A stretch of 64,000 nucleotides of DNA, taken from Glossina fuscipes (Eukaryota > Arthropoda > Insecta > Diptera > Glossinidae). Below the pieces are notes generated by a model that was not told the DNA's origin, searched no databases, and saw only the letters and a list, made by a program, of their open reading frames with translations. Position 1 is the first letter of the stretch. The number at the start of each line of letters is the position of its first letter. The stretch spans positions 38,202,148 through 38,266,147 of the forward strand of contig NW_023998414.1 of NCBI RefSeq assembly GCF_014805625.2, read 5' to 3'. A program made the position numbers and the translations under genes. This document shows positions 12,964-24,742 of this stretch, in pieces.

Positions 12964-15511
12964 GTAAGTTTTACGTAATCGCTTATAATAAATTACTAAT
13001 ATAATAAATCACTAATACCCAGTCGCGTGACTCATTTACGCGTATTGTACACACATTTGCATTTAACAATAGACAACACGAAAAGTTCAACAGGGCAAGT
13101 CGACAGTAAAATGTCTTAAAGAAGAAATGTTTTAAGCGAAAAAAAAAATAGAAAATAAATAAATGAATAAAATTTAAAAAAAAAATTACATTTACCAACG
13201 ATTTGAAATATTTGAGGACTTGGAGATGGAAAAAAATGCAAAATCAGTTAATAAGCAGAAATACTGCTAAGTTAAATGCTTAAAAAAGAAAAGTCAATGA
13301 AAATTTGATGCAATCTTAGCTACGTACCTACCTGTGTTAGTTAATAAAGTCAGAGTTATATAAGAGAAATGTTATCATATCCGTTTTAATTCCCAATAAA
13401 TAAATTTACGATTCATGAAGTACCTCAGAAGACAACTACGTAATAATATTTAATTGCACATTTGCAATCTTTCGCATATCTTTTACTATAATACATATAG
13501 GCAAGCGTTACTGTGCCTTACACTGCACAAATGCAGTTTATATTAGTTTTCTTATCAACTTGCTTTTAGTAAACATTAAAAAAAAAAAAAAAAAATGTAT
13601 TAAATATACAGTCAGAAGAACGAAGCACGAGAGGAAGCTGCTTAATGACGCTTTGTAATAGCGCTGAGATAACTGATGAGAAAACAAAAGGGGGCGAATG
13701 TTCCCTGAAACTTAAATTTCCAATTATTATGGAATGATGCAATTAATTACAAGTAGCAAATAAATCGTCGATCACTTCCATATAATGTTTCATTAATTAT
13801 TTCATCAGTTTTTAATTAACTTGTTTCCCTTTTGTGCGTTATTTCGATCATTTTCATCTATCCACAATCACGCTTTTACTTACAATGACACGACATTGTC
13901 GTTGATAATCAAATTTTCTGCATATAATGGCGGATAATGTCTTTCTTAACAATCCCCTCGGTGCCTATGTGTCAAATAAAACGGCGACTTGGAGATTTGA
14001 ATGCGATAAGCCAATGCCAGTGCCAGAGTTGGCTGAGTTTAACTTTTCGTTAACTTTGCCTTTTAATATGGGTACAAATTAAAGTGGGCTGAGAAAGTGT
14101 AACGCGAATTGTAGTATTAATTAAGGTGTAACTAAGAAAATTATTACAATCGGCCATGGTTTACCTTTTAATACCCTAAATCACTTCGCTTAATACAGCT
14201 ACTCGTATAATGACTTTTCCAATTAAAACGTTATATGGGAAGCGATCTAAATAATGATCCGACTGGGACGATTTCACATACCATCTTTCATCTTTCTTCA
14301 GGTCGAAACAAGTCGACATACGAAATTTCATTAAAATATTTACAATATGTTAGTTAAACACAAAAGTACATGAACCTCAGACATCGGACGGACAGACCGA
14401 CAATCAAGCTTAGATCAATTCAAAATATAATTCTGAAGCAGACGGTACTCAAGTCCCTCAAGTTAATGTTCTATATATATTCACACAAAATATTTTTACA
14501 CATTTGAAGCCTTAAATCATATATAAAACTAAGTGATGAAATGGCTTCGGAAATAGTCACAGTCACAATTCCAGTACACATTCCGGATGTCATAGCTGCA
14601 CTTTATAGCAGCATATAGAGACTAATCGTAAAATTGTTAATATCAATATATTTTATTAGCTTTATTGTAAAAGTGAATGTGAGTTTCAGTTTAGAAGCGG
14701 GTTATACAACTGCATATAATAACATATTGAAGTGTATTAAAACCTTAACAGGCATGCGTGTAACTTAGTTGGGACCGTTTCTTGCGGCCAATAATGCATT
14801 TGTTTCAGAACAAAATTCATGAATAGCAGGCCATTACTTTTTCCCATATCTCAGGTAATTTTCAAACTGCACCTCGAAAATATGTCTCGCCCTTTGAGGC
14901 TCACAGAATCTCTCGCGCAATCAATAACTCATGTATTGAAAGTCGCGTAACAATATCCGCTGATCACAGTGGCATGGGTAGGACATTCCAAGCTAGAGCG
15001 CTAAACATTTCCTCAGTGAGTATTGATCGATGAGGCCGGATTCTTTCACACTGAAAATGCAATATATCGAGACTTTTGTCATATCATACAAATTTTTTTG
15101 TCGGAATTTCATCAATTGTTTCTGATAACGTTCCTTAGTGATCGCATCTTTCGATGGTTTGATATAAACGATAATACATCAGATCAATCCTCTCCCACAA
15201 ATACGGTCGTCGCGAATATTCGTCGTCATCGGCAATGTTATTGTTTAGTTTGCTTCGTGTCATGACAAGTTGAACTTTGGATATTGTAGCGCGTCCACAG
15301 CGATCTAGCAGCACTATCCGGCTTCTTTTGACACGGCACTATGCCTATTCAAAATGCCAAGAAGTACGTTGTGTGTGTGATAATATGTACTGTTATGTAC
15401 TGTTATGTACTGGAAGATAGTATCCAGCAATGAAGAGCTCGCCGTTTCGTTCGGTACTCAACAGTGGCACTAATACACATTCTGTCTCAGTTTCTCTCTT
15501 TCAGTCTTTCC

Positions 15512-15557
<46 letters not shown>

Positions 15558-18500
15558 CGCTCTCCCTCACACACACACACACACACACACACACTTTCTC
15601 TTACTTTCTCTTTCTCACCGCCTCTCTCAGTTTCTCTCTCTCACTCTCTCTCTCTCTCTCTCCCTTTTCTGGCTCTTTTTTTCCTTAGAAAAAGAATCGA
15701 AGTAACTTCTACTCTCAATACGTAAACGATGACCTAATCTTTATTCGTTAATATGGTAGAGTGTATCGCGTCCGGTAAGACGTGACCAATTACATTATTT
15801 TTCATTTATTTATTTAATTAATTTTTTTTTTTTATTTTCTTTGTTACTACTTGTGAATTTCGTTATCAATGATTGTTTATTTAGATTAAATGTGATGTTC
15901 AGCAAAATATTTTAATTCAGTATTAAAGTACTTAAGAAAACACGTGGTTTCATTTTGTAACACTTATGAGCACATTACAGTAAAGTAATGGAGACACCAA
16001 AGAGGAATTTAAATTAATTGTAACTAACTTAACATGTGATGATTTTAATCATTGCCATGCTACGTTAGTGTCGGTCCGAATTGAACAATCAATATAATCA
16101 ATGCAGTCAAAGTCAATGATTTATTACGCAATGTTTATGATCAAAATGAAGCGTTATAGTACCGGTAATAGTTGAACGCAAATTGTAATTCTAGATTAGT
16201 GCAGACTCTTATTTTTAAAAACGTAATTTCAAAGATCTCAACACCGCCAAGTTAAGTAAGTAGTGTTATCGCTTATGAAAGTAATTTTTGTCATAAATTT
16301 CATTACAATTAAAACATCGGCCTAAGTTATTAACAACGTCTAAATGTTTTTAATACAATTTTGATATACGGCTTCGTTTTTATTAACAAATAATAATACT
16401 TTCTTATTTTTAAACTTCCAAAGCTTTTATTATAAATTATTTTTTCATTTTTTTTTTTTTTTTTTTTTCTGTTCTTTTAGCCGATGGCATGACATATTCC
16501 TTTGGTTTATTTTACAATGAATTCCTTAATTATTTTAATGAAGGTAAAGGCTATACAGCCTGGATTGTATCCATAATGGTAGGAGTAACATTTGCCTCAG
16601 GTAAGTGCAATAAATTGAGAGACTTCTTGAATAGATAATCGATACAATAATAATCGATAGATTCTTCTTAGATATTAAAGCAAAAAAAAAAAAACAAAAG
16701 ACGAGACGAGACGAGACGAGACGAGAAACTTTAAATCATTTTTCAAATATCAATAAATTTTTTCCTGAGCCTTCTCAAGTCAATGATACTCGGAAGAACT
16801 TCATTGCCTTCAGACCAATCTTTCCTGATGCTTTCACTTCCATAGCTTTTACCTTCTTCTTTAGTCCGCCTCTGCCTAAGGCTCTTCCTAATCAGCACTA
16901 TGTCCATACGTGTAACTTACTGGTTAAATATTTAAATAAAAAACAAAAAAAAAAAAAAATTATTCATTTTGTATGGTGCTGTGACCAAAAAAATAGGGTG
17001 AACTTCTTTGGTACTGTGGTAGCATATTTTGTTTATGTATTGGTACTATTGTCTTTGACAATATATTCGACTGCTATCGAGTTACATGAGCTTTTGCAAA
17101 CATAGAAAAAGAAGTTTAACGACATTTACTGTGTCTGTCGAGCAATGCTTCTACCAGCCTATCTGGACGCCATGACGTATGGGATTTGAAGTTAGGCATA
17201 AGACCAAACAATCGAGCGAATGTCATGACTGAAAAAACCTTCACGGCTCCCCCTCAAAAATCAAAGTGATGTCAACAGCTTTCGTCGATTAACATGGTAT
17301 TGTCTGCTATGAATTTCTTCCGTCGGGCCAAACTATTAATGAAGCATGTAATTTGAATTTAATGAACGCGCTGAAAGTCGTGACAAATTCACTTTATTTA
17401 TTCTTGATCACAGTAGCATATATTGTATGTATATTATAAGGTAAGCTATGCCCTTAAATTGACATAAACGCCGTGCTGTAATGCCAATGAAAAGCGAAAC
17501 TATCAGTTCCTTTTTTTTTTTTTTTGTTTTGACATTACAAGTACTTTGACAAATTATTTTATATATCTGAAGGGATGTGGTATTTCGTCTAGAACTTTTA
17601 AATTTCACGGTATTTGATTTAATTAATTACGTTACTGCATTTACATTTACTAGCATTACATAATAAAATGAAAATATTTACAAATATTTGCGATTGTTTT
17701 TTATTTATTTATTTTTTTCAATTTAATTTTGACGTACAACTAGGACCAATCTCATCATCATTTGTCAATCGTTATGGTTGCCGGGCAGTTACAATCGCTG
17801 GGTCAATTCTGGCCTCGTTTTGTATTGTTATCAGTATGTTTGCTGAGGTATTTACTTTCGATTCTATTTTGTTTAATAGACAACAATTTTCATATATATA
17901 TATACATTTTCAGAATGTTCTTACACTTATCATTACAATTGGTTTTGGTACCGGCTTAGGCTTCGGTTTAATTTATCTACCGGCCATAGTCAGCGTCAGC
18001 GTATGGTTTGAGGCCCGACGTTCTTTGGCCACTGGTATTGCAGTGTGCGGTTCTGGTTTCGGTACATTTGTTTTTGCGCCTTTAACCGAACATTTGATCG
18101 GCAGTTTTGGTTGGAGAGGGGCATTGTTAATTATTGGCGGTATCGTTCTAAATTGTATAATATTCGGCGCCATGTTCAGACCTTTAGAGCTACCCAAAGA
18201 GGCAAAGATTAAGAAAAAAGCATTAATCGATAACAATGCCACACCTGCCGAGTTAGAGCCTTTGAAGCCGAATCTACAGAAAGCTGAGCAGTGTAAACAA
18301 ACGATGCAAACAGATACCGCCAATGGCGTAAGCACAATTAACTCTATTCCCGGTCGTTCGAATAGTGTAGATTATACATTCAAAACTAGCGAGAACGGTG
18401 TAGTCAACGGTAAATCGGAACTTTCCGCAGTCTCTAAAAGTTGCAGTAACGATAATATAATAAAAGCATCGCTAAGTCAAACTCATTTGGCCCATAAGGA

Positions 18501-21206
18501 AAGATCTGGTAGCGGTACCATGTATCGTCCAGATATATTATATCAGGTAAAAACAAGGTATGATTTTTAAAAGCAACCTAAATAAACAGCAAGTCGATTC
18601 CTTCCTTTTTAGGGTTCTCTTCATAGCATACCGGAATATGCACGTTCACGTACAGATCTTTCTGGCTCGGCGAGTGCCATCAACCGTTACGGTTCTGTTA
18701 AGCATTCTACCCTCAGTGTAAATCAGGAACAGGTAATCTATACATTTTTTCAAACTTAATTACCATCACAATCGAAAGAAGGTTATGCTAATTTTTGGCT
18801 CGCAAGCAAACAAACAAAATTTGTGGTACATGGCTTTTTGGTATTTTTCTGATCGAACTACAGAGAGGTGGGTGGTGGAAAAAACAAGACTTTAATTACT
18901 CGCCTTAGGTGCAGTTGTTGCTGACAGTAAATAATGAAACCAAAGAGTGAAGCGGAGCAAATCATTTTGATAAAACATCTTCACCGTAAACATCATGTAA
19001 ATCTTTCTAAATACCCATTTCTCCTACTTTTGTACCCTGCACCGGTTGTGTTATGGTTATATTAAACTTGTATGTAGCAGTGGGAAGGTCTACGCATGGA
19101 CATATCTTCTATTATACCAATCGATTAAGAATCCTTTTCCGAATTGATTTAAAGCTGTCTGTCTACTAAGCCGTACCAGCTTTGGTCGCTTTTCCTCTTC
19201 TTTCGCTTTACAAACTGCAAGAGAGTTTTTTGAACAATAATTGGCTACTATACGGTGTAAGGGTTAAGACATGCGACATATACGCGGATAGACCCGCTTT
19301 GAAATCCTCGGCGTCGTAAACCATAAATTACGTAATTCTTACTACGTATAGTTAACACTGTACATCTTAGTATATGAACGCACGCCATGTTATGTGAGAT
19401 GCAAAACGCTTTTGCGAGCGCACCAATCGATGCAGCCAAGTCATAAGACGATATGTTAAATAATTTTATTTTTTTTTTTTTTGCGAATATTGTCCGCAAT
19501 CGCCTGACCAGAACGCGGCGCGTATTTAACCTCGAAATTTGCTGAGTGAAAATAAGCAAAACTTATGATAAAGCATTTTCACTATGGACACTATTGTCGG
19601 AAAATGCGATTCAAAAATCCAAAATTATTTCTAGGAAACATTATTATTAAATCAACTAATAATTTATATCAATCATAAAACAAGAGGGTCACGGGGCACC
19701 ATTAAATACTTAACTATACCTAACTATAAGGCGGTACACAGAAAGACATATTAAAATTAGACATCATACGGAAAGTGATCGATGATTAGTGTTCGCCGTT
19801 TCAACAAAATATCGCAAGCAAACAAGACGGACAGACATGCTTAAATCGATTCAGAAAGGTGAGTCTATCTCTAGTCCTACTGGGTGCTGCATAAATCGCG
19901 TACAACATTAATATCTTGCCTTGTATCACAAGTGTTGGGATATAACAAAGTGGACAACATTTTAAATATATTATACATCTACAGAGACTTGTGTAGGAAG
20001 TCACATTCAGGCATATTGTACGCAGGAACTCCATTTATTAAATTTATGCAAGCGAAATCTAGGATCAATGATATATCGCTTAGTGTGAACCTTTTCAAAG
20101 AGCAATCTATTTCGTTGAATTTCCGTCGCAGCTATTATGGTATTCCCTTACAGACCATCTTCGGAAATTATACGAAGTTGGCTGATTTATATGAAAAAGT
20201 CTTCGCAAGAACATGAAATTGATAATCGAAGTTAAAATACTTGCGTCTACAAGAGTTGTGAAAGAAAATTTAAAAACCGGTTTGTGTTAAGGGTTTTTTT
20301 GGGTTTAAAAAATGGTGATTCCTTAAAGTATCAAACACGTTTTATTTTTTTTTTTTTTTTTTTTTTTGTCCTTTTATAAACATTTTCAAAAGCGTTAAAA
20401 TTGTTAATTCATTTATTATGTTTTCTTTTCTAGGAATTGGAAAAATGTTGCGGTTGCTTTAGCTGTTCTAAAGAGACCCGTGATACCCTAGCGGAAATGA
20501 TGAATTTCTCATTGCTAAAGGATGCTGTTTTTATCATATTTGCCATATCAAATTTTTGCACTAGCATAGGTTTCAATATGCCTTACGTTTATATAGTCTC
20601 ACAAGCGGAAGTGTTAAGTTTGAATTCAGAACAATCCAGCTATCTAATAGCGATTATTGGTGTAGCTAATACAGTCGGCAGAATTATACTCGGTTATATA
20701 TCCGATAAGCCTTGGGTTAACCGTTTATGGATTTACAATTACAGTTTAACAATATGCGGTATAGCTACAGCGCTATGCCCACTATGTACCAATTTCAATA
20801 CGCTAGGCTTCTATTGTGCAGTATTCGGTTTCACTATTGGTGCTTACGTGGGCTTGACTTCGGTTATTTTGGTTGACTTATTGGGTCTTGATAAACTAAC
20901 GAACGCCTTCGGTTTATTATTACTTTTCCAGGGCGTGGCCTCTTTTATTGGACCACCAATTGGCGGTAACTTTGCTAACTTCAAAGCCATTGATATATAT
21001 TTCAAGTTCATAATTAATCATTTACTTTATCATATTTTTATCTAGGTTGGCTTTATGACATCACGACCTCATATGCACCTGCATTTCTTTTAGCCGGTAT
21101 CATGATTGCTGTTAGCGGTTTGGTTATGTTCATTATACCGCCACTGCAGCGGCATGTAGCGAAAAAAGCCGAACGGAAAAATGCTCAACAAATTGCTTTA
21201 AGTTAG
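12792..21206 (+). CDS. Monocarboxylate transporter-like MFS protein (SLC16 family), 7 exons
   Basis: Joined exons 12792-12963, 16481-16600, 17744-17847, 17914-18546, 18613-18732, 20434-20965 and 21046-21206 give 1842 nt, that is 613 residues plus TAG, and every junction stays in phase. The family predicts a twelve-helix plasma-membrane carrier moving short monocarboxylates or related small molecules, often with protons; the actual substrate cannot be read from sequence. The N terminus (1-39) is polar. The first SLC16 signature, DGGWGWMV, is at residues 40-47. The second, WFEARRSLATG, is at 163-173. Helices 1-6 fall in about 47-220 and helices 7-12 in about 413-600. The long polar loop between them (about 223-413) is typical of the family. 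The start ATG has context CAACATGG and an in-frame TAA 39 nt upstream. The Drosophila orthologue could not be assigned with certainty. Confidence 0.93.
14165..14450 (-). repeat. Repeat family B copy
   Basis: Reverse-oriented family B: 'aataccctaaatcacttcgc' at the left, then 'ggtcgaaacaagtcgacata', the 'ggacagaccgacaatc' core and 'cagacggtactcaagtcc' at the right. It lies in an intron. Confidence 0.6.
15391..15414. repeat. Short tandem repeat (tactgttatg)n
   Basis: A ten-base unit tactgttatg occurs about two and a half times in direct tandem inside intron 1. Confidence 0.8.
15512..15665. repeat. Compound (CT)n-(CA)n-(CT)n microsatellite
   Basis: A CT run at about 15512-15553, then a CA run at about 15568-15594, then a second CT-rich block to about 15663. 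It gives Ser/Leu- and His/Thr-rich spurious open frames in all + frames. Confidence 0.95.
16481..16600 (+). CDS. MCT-like gene, coding exon 2
   Basis: Encodes TDGMTYSFGLFYNEFLNY and onward (residues 58-98), covering the loop after helix 1 and helix 2. It was found by splice logic, because it is too short to stand out as an open frame. Acceptor CTTTTAG|CC, donor CAG|GTAAGT, phase 1 on both sides. Confidence 0.92.
16700..16726. repeat. (GACGA)n pentanucleotide repeat
   Basis: Five consecutive acgag units in intron 2. Confidence 0.95.
17182..17382 (+). mobile_element. Mariner transposase relic (irritans-like)
   Basis: One reading frame of 67 codons with two internal stops matches the central catalytic region of mariner transposases: 'KTKQSSE', then 'SKIKVMSTAFVD', then 'GIVCYEFLPSGQTINE'. 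The last resembles the family's conserved GxVHxEFLPxGQTVN block around and after the second catalytic aspartate. The catalytic frame is broken, so the copy is dead. No terminal inverted repeats were recognised. It sits sense-oriented in intron 2 of the transporter gene. Confidence 0.75.
17744..17847 (+). CDS. MCT-like gene, coding exon 3
   Basis: Encodes PISSSFVNRYGCRAVTIAG onward to MFAE (residues 99-132), helix 3 and its flanks, with the NRYGCR loop characteristic of this insect SLC16 clade. Donor GAG|GTATTT, phase 0. Confidence 0.9.
17848..17913 (+). other. MCT-like gene, intron 3: 66 nt, stop-free and a multiple of three
   Basis: Ends GTATTT...CATTTTCAG. The intron is 22 codons long, in frame and free of stops, so a plain open-frame reading runs straight through exons 3 and 4. 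I call it an intron for two reasons: removing it restores the family sequence MFAE-NVLTLIITIGFG, and both ends are good splice sites. Confidence 0.85.
17914..18546 (+). CDS. MCT-like gene, coding exon 4
   Basis: Residues 133-343: helices 4-6, the WFEARRSLATG signature, and most of the polar central loop from about residue 223, which is rich in Asn, Ser and Lys. Donor CAG|GTAAAA, phase 0. Reading on into the intron reaches a stop after seven codons. Confidence 0.93.
18547..18612 (+). other. MCT-like gene, intron 4 (66 nt)
   Basis: Second intron of exactly 66 nt in this gene, but unlike intron 3 it has an in-frame TAA. It ends CCTTTTTAG. Confidence 0.88.
18613..18732 (+). CDS. MCT-like gene, coding exon 5
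   Basis: Encodes GSLHSIPEYARSRTDLSG onward to NQEQ (residues 344-383), wholly within the cytosolic loop and rich in Ser and Arg. The Arg-x-x-Ser/Thr words are possible basophilic kinase sites, which is inference only. Phase 0 both sides. Confidence 0.9.
19035..19170 (+). repeat. Repeat family B fragment
   Basis: The left-end word 'gtaccctgcaccggttgtgt', then 'attataccaatcgattaag' and 'tgatttaaagctgtctgtct' match forward family B copies at 22.4, 43.2, 48.4 and 61.1 kb. Confidence 0.55.
19690..19880 (-). repeat. Repeat family B fragment
   Basis: Reverse orientation: 'accattaaatactta', 'aacaagacggacagacatgc', 'ttaaatcgattcagaaagg'. Only the core end of the element is clear. Confidence 0.5.
20434..20965 (+). 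CDS. MCT-like gene, coding exon 6
   Basis: Residues 384-560 and one base: a Cys-rich membrane-proximal stretch (EKCCGCFSCSKE, possible palmitoylation, inference), then helices 7-11 with NTVGRIILGYISD at about 462-474. Ends GGCG|GTAACT, phase 1. Confidence 0.93.
20966..21045 (+). other. MCT-like gene, intron 6 (80 nt)
   Basis: Starts GTAACT and ends TTTTTATCTAG. The first in-frame stop on read-through is the TAG of the acceptor itself. Confidence 0.88.
21046..21206 (+). CDS. MCT-like gene, coding exon 7 (terminal)
   Basis: Encodes WLYDITTSYAPAFLLAGIM and onward, which is helix 12, followed by a basic tail and the TAG at 21204-21206. The C-terminal tail after the last helix is short (about 20 residues). 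Confidence 0.92.
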
Positions 21207-21518
21207 ACTTTAATGTTTTTCTTTCTTCTATATTTTTTTTTTTTTTTTTTTTCTCTCAACACGCTCACATGAAAACTGCATATTAAAATATTCCTAAAGC
21301 AAAGACATTATTAATAATAAAAAAAATTAAAAACAAAAAAAATAAGAAATAAAAAAAAATAAGAAAAATTGTTATCGGCAAACAATTACAAACATATAAG
21401 TATATAGAAGAACTTTGCAACAAATTGTAACAACTGCAGGCATTAATTAGGGACATTGTTTTTATCTAAGGCCTTTTTATATATACATTAGTCTCATAAA
21501 AGCAGTACCTTAGCCTTT

Positions 21519-21528
21519 AATAAATAAA
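21519..21528 (+). terminator. Poly(A) signals of the MCT-like gene
   Basis: Two overlapping AATAAA hexamers lie about 310 nt after the stop codon, in an otherwise T-rich 3' region. Other AATAAA-like words occur nearby, so the exact cleavage site is not fixed. Confidence 0.4.
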
Positions 21529-22424
21529 TTACATAATCATAAGCTAAAATTTCCACAATTTCTTCATTTCTTTCTTTTTTTTTTTATTTTTTTTTATTCT
21601 TTATTTTAATTTTTGTTTTTAATTTAGAAATTGTAATATATGATGAAATGAAAATTGTAAACAAATCAATTATATATACACTTATTAAAAATTTAATTTT
21701 AATTTCTAAAATCATAATTATTATCAATAAATTGTTATCATTATGAAAAACAAAAAAAAAAAAACGAAAAAAAGCAAAACAAATTTTAATCGGAATTCAG
21801 AAAGAAATTTAAATATTTCTCGTTTATCCAAATCGTAGTAAGATCCATGAGATGTAATTACGAATAATCGAAACAGCCAGAAGAGATATTCATTTAAATT
21901 TTTTTAAAAAGTTTTTTAAAAACGTTTGCTCTCCTTGGAAGCTCGTGTAATACCTGCTAATAGCGGTTTTATATTATTCGCGGTAATGTTAATTCCGTAG
22001 AATACGCATAAACAGCAAGAAATTTTTGTGGGTGTTGTTGATGAAAACGTAATAGCACATGACTCAATAAGGTCGTACGATGACATATAGATATAGGATG
22101 ACTGCAGCCAAAACCATATGATTTTTAAAAAGAGCCAACTGTCAAACAAAATGTGGAAAAATTACATAGCATTCCGACCATTCATTTTCATCAGTTACAA
22201 AGGTTTTAGCGACGCTATACACGAAACTCAGAATTTTTTATCCATTACTTTACAAAAACACAAACATATGGATTCGTCAATAGTGTTCAAATCTATACAT
22301 CATCCGACCAATTTGTTAAGTGATGTGTTGATTACGTAGAAGTCATAGTTTTATGATTTGAAAATGCATTTCTCTCACTTTCGGAAGCAATGATGTGCTG
22401 AATACATTAATTTTTTTTTTTTTA

Positions 22425-22730
22425 TACCTTACAGCATTTGCAGTACAAAACGCATATTAAGTTTATGCGAAAGATGTGACATACACCCTTTTCCTATTAT
22501 ACCGATCGAATTAGAATCACTTTCCGGAAATCGTGAATTCAGTGTCTGCCCATCTGTCTATCTTATCTTCTTACGTTCAAGCCGCAGAGCGCCTTTTTTT
22601 GGTATATGTTAATCCAATTTGATGCACCGACATCCTTTGGCCTAAGAACAAACACTTTTAAATACTGCTCGGATCGGACCGCCTCCCTATTAGGGGTTTA
22701 TTTTGAATAACTGTAAGATAGAGCAGGATA
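22425..22730 (+). repeat. Repeat family B copy
   Basis: Begins 'tataccttacagcatttgca', then 'attataccgatcgaattag', 'ctgcccatctgtctatctt' and 'taatccaatttgatgcaccg'. Same order of landmarks as the copies at 43.2, 48.4 and 61.1 kb. Confidence 0.6.
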
Positions 22731-23489
22731 TTAATGGGTTTATTTTTGTATTTGTTTTTTAAATGAAAACGGGAAAACATACCGCTACCACTTATTGAAT
22801 ATTTTATTATTCTTTCGTGTCTCCTTTTCACGTGAAAAGCTGCAGAAAAAACAAATAAGTAAATTATAATCGCTACGTGACGAGTCTTTCATACCCATAC
22901 CAATGCAGCCAATCAATTCCTGTATATGGTATTACAACGTACGTGTAATCATTCTTACAATCGTTCGCGTTGTAGAAAGCCTTTAAAATATATTTCCACA
23001 CGCTTTAGATTAATACCAGCAATGGATTGGAAATTATAAAATTTGACTTAAAATGAACGTAGTTGCAGCCTGATTAGATCTACTTTCGCATTAGATACGA
23101 TTAATTCAGCGTCGTATATTAATTTTTACGGTTATAAAAGCGTGGCGGACGAAATCGAATTCAGTATCTTAAGCTGATCAAGAGTATACGCCGAAGACTA
23201 GTGTTCATCTTTTAAGGTTTTTATATTTGCTGAAAGGCTGTGGTTTGCGTCTTTGCTTAATTACATTTAACTATGAAATAAAACAGGTAAACGTATTATA
23301 TTCGGCTGCGGCACAATCTCGCATACCCGCCACCATTAATATCTTTAGCATCCCAAGCTGTTATTTATGGTTATAAAAAAGTGAATGGGATTCTTTACTG
23401 AAGTAAAAGGTATTGTTACAAAAAAATTACGAAATTACGTCGTTGTGTCCATCATATTTATTTTAGAATAACGCATTTTTAAGCAGATA

Positions 23490-23818
23490 AGATAGCTTGT
23501 GATAAATTGTTAAAAAAAAAAGAAGAAAATTTAATCGTCAATAACTTTGTAAGCAGTGAGCAAAAGCACCAAATATTTTTGCTTAGAGGAACGGAGCACT
23601 TTACTGTGGGCGTGCACTCTAACCAATTTTCCCCGTTGTGTGTAAGGTATGTGCAGAAACTTTCAATGTTTTACGGCAGATTTTATGTCGATAGCTTTAT
23701 TTTTGCGAAGAAGAAGAGAAGAATCTTTACAACAGACATTACATAGACGGACAACTGGATAGACAAACATACTTTAATCGGTTCAAGAGTATATATCTAT
23801 ATATATTTTGATTCAAAA

Positions 23819-23871
<53 letters not shown>

Positions 23872-23915
23872 CTTTATAGAGTTTCTGAGGCTTCCTTCTG
23901 TGATGGGTATAAAAG
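23490..23915 (-). repeat. Repeat family A, half copy
   Basis: Reverse orientation: 'gtgggcgtgcactctaacc', 'ttgcgaagaagaagagaaga', 'cagacattacatagacggac' and the terminal 'gatgggtataaaag'. An AT microsatellite at 23819-23865 has expanded within it. Confidence 0.6.
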
Positions 23916-24742
23916 AACATTCCAATATAAAATCAACCAAACCTTATACTATGATTACATAAGCGAAAAACTAAATTACTGTTCATATCACGGAGTGTTT
24001 GTGAATAATTGTTGAAATGTGCATAAATTGCATTATAGAAAATGTCAGATCACAGTCTAGATTTTGCTATGTATCAGAGAGAGAGCCAAAAGCTAGCAGA
24101 AAAAAAACTAATTTCATTACTAAGTCAAGATAGCATTGCCACCAAAATATTCTCCTTACACCATTTTCGTATAGCTAAGATATGAAATTATTTCTAAAAA
24201 AAATTACAAATCAAAAAATTCACTGCAGATGCTTCCATATATAGGCATATAGTGAAAGGGTGTAAGAACTACTTTAGAAATATCTAACGTTATAATCATA
24301 TAACGGACGTTAGGACACAACAATCACAGATCCTTGAAATCGCAATGGAATAAATTCTTTCTAAAAGCTTTTAATCGATCCTTTGTTGTTGTTTTTTCTT
24401 GTAATTATAATAATTTATAATTTACGTATAAGGGGAATAATTCGCCTGATGATAATGCTTTGAAATTGAATTTTTCTTATGACTGGAATTTACTTTTCCT
24501 TATAAAAACAAATATACAAATTATGCCTCATACGCTAGACTTAAGCTAAAAATTTGATAAGCTTTTTAGCGTCTCTAATGAAAATTTACTTATATTCCTA
24601 ATACATCTCTATCCTTCAGGCAAGAGTATAACAACTTTCTTTAAAAAGTTATATGCATACATCCGATTAACACTTCTATAGTATAACGAGGCATAGCAAT
24701 AATGAGTCATTAACTTTATGTCATTAAACAATTATGATTCAA

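Larger units (their letters stand above)
12964..16480 (+). other. MCT-like gene, intron 1 (3.5 kb)
   Basis: This is the largest intron. It holds a reverse family B copy (about 14.16-14.45 kb), the CT/CA compound microsatellite near 15.5 kb and AT-rich filler. The acceptor is a poly(T) run ending CTGTTCTTTTAG. Confidence 0.85.
16601..17743 (+). other. MCT-like gene, intron 2
   Basis: A 1143-nt intron carrying a five-fold gacga pentanucleotide repeat and a decayed mariner fragment on the same strand as the host gene. The acceptor is gtacaactAG before exon 3. Confidence 0.85.
18733..20433 (+). other. MCT-like gene, intron 5
   Basis: A 1.7-kb intron with a forward family B fragment (about 19035-19170), a reverse one (about 19690-19880) and unrecognised sequence. 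Open frames of 103 codons (-) and 110 codons (+) occur inside it without any family signature. The acceptor is TTTTCTTTTCTAG. Confidence 0.8.

Noticed and set aside
15430..15705. Ser/Leu-rich open frames of 74-91 codons
   Set aside because: Pure translation of the CT/CA microsatellite.
17973..18335. 120-codon open frame on the - strand
   Set aside because: Antisense shadow of transporter exon 4; the + strand carries the conserved SLC16 signature and correct splice sites.
19248..19559. 103-codon - strand open frame within intron 5, with a word resembling a tRNA T-arm
   Set aside because: The 'ctttgaaatcc' word is too imperfect for a box B and no box A at proper spacing was found; the protein has no recognisable domain.
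19884..20216. 110-codon + strand open frame within intron 5
   Set aside because: No family motif recognised, its start lies in a family B fragment, and it sits between two well-defined exons of another gene. Kept as unexplained, not called.
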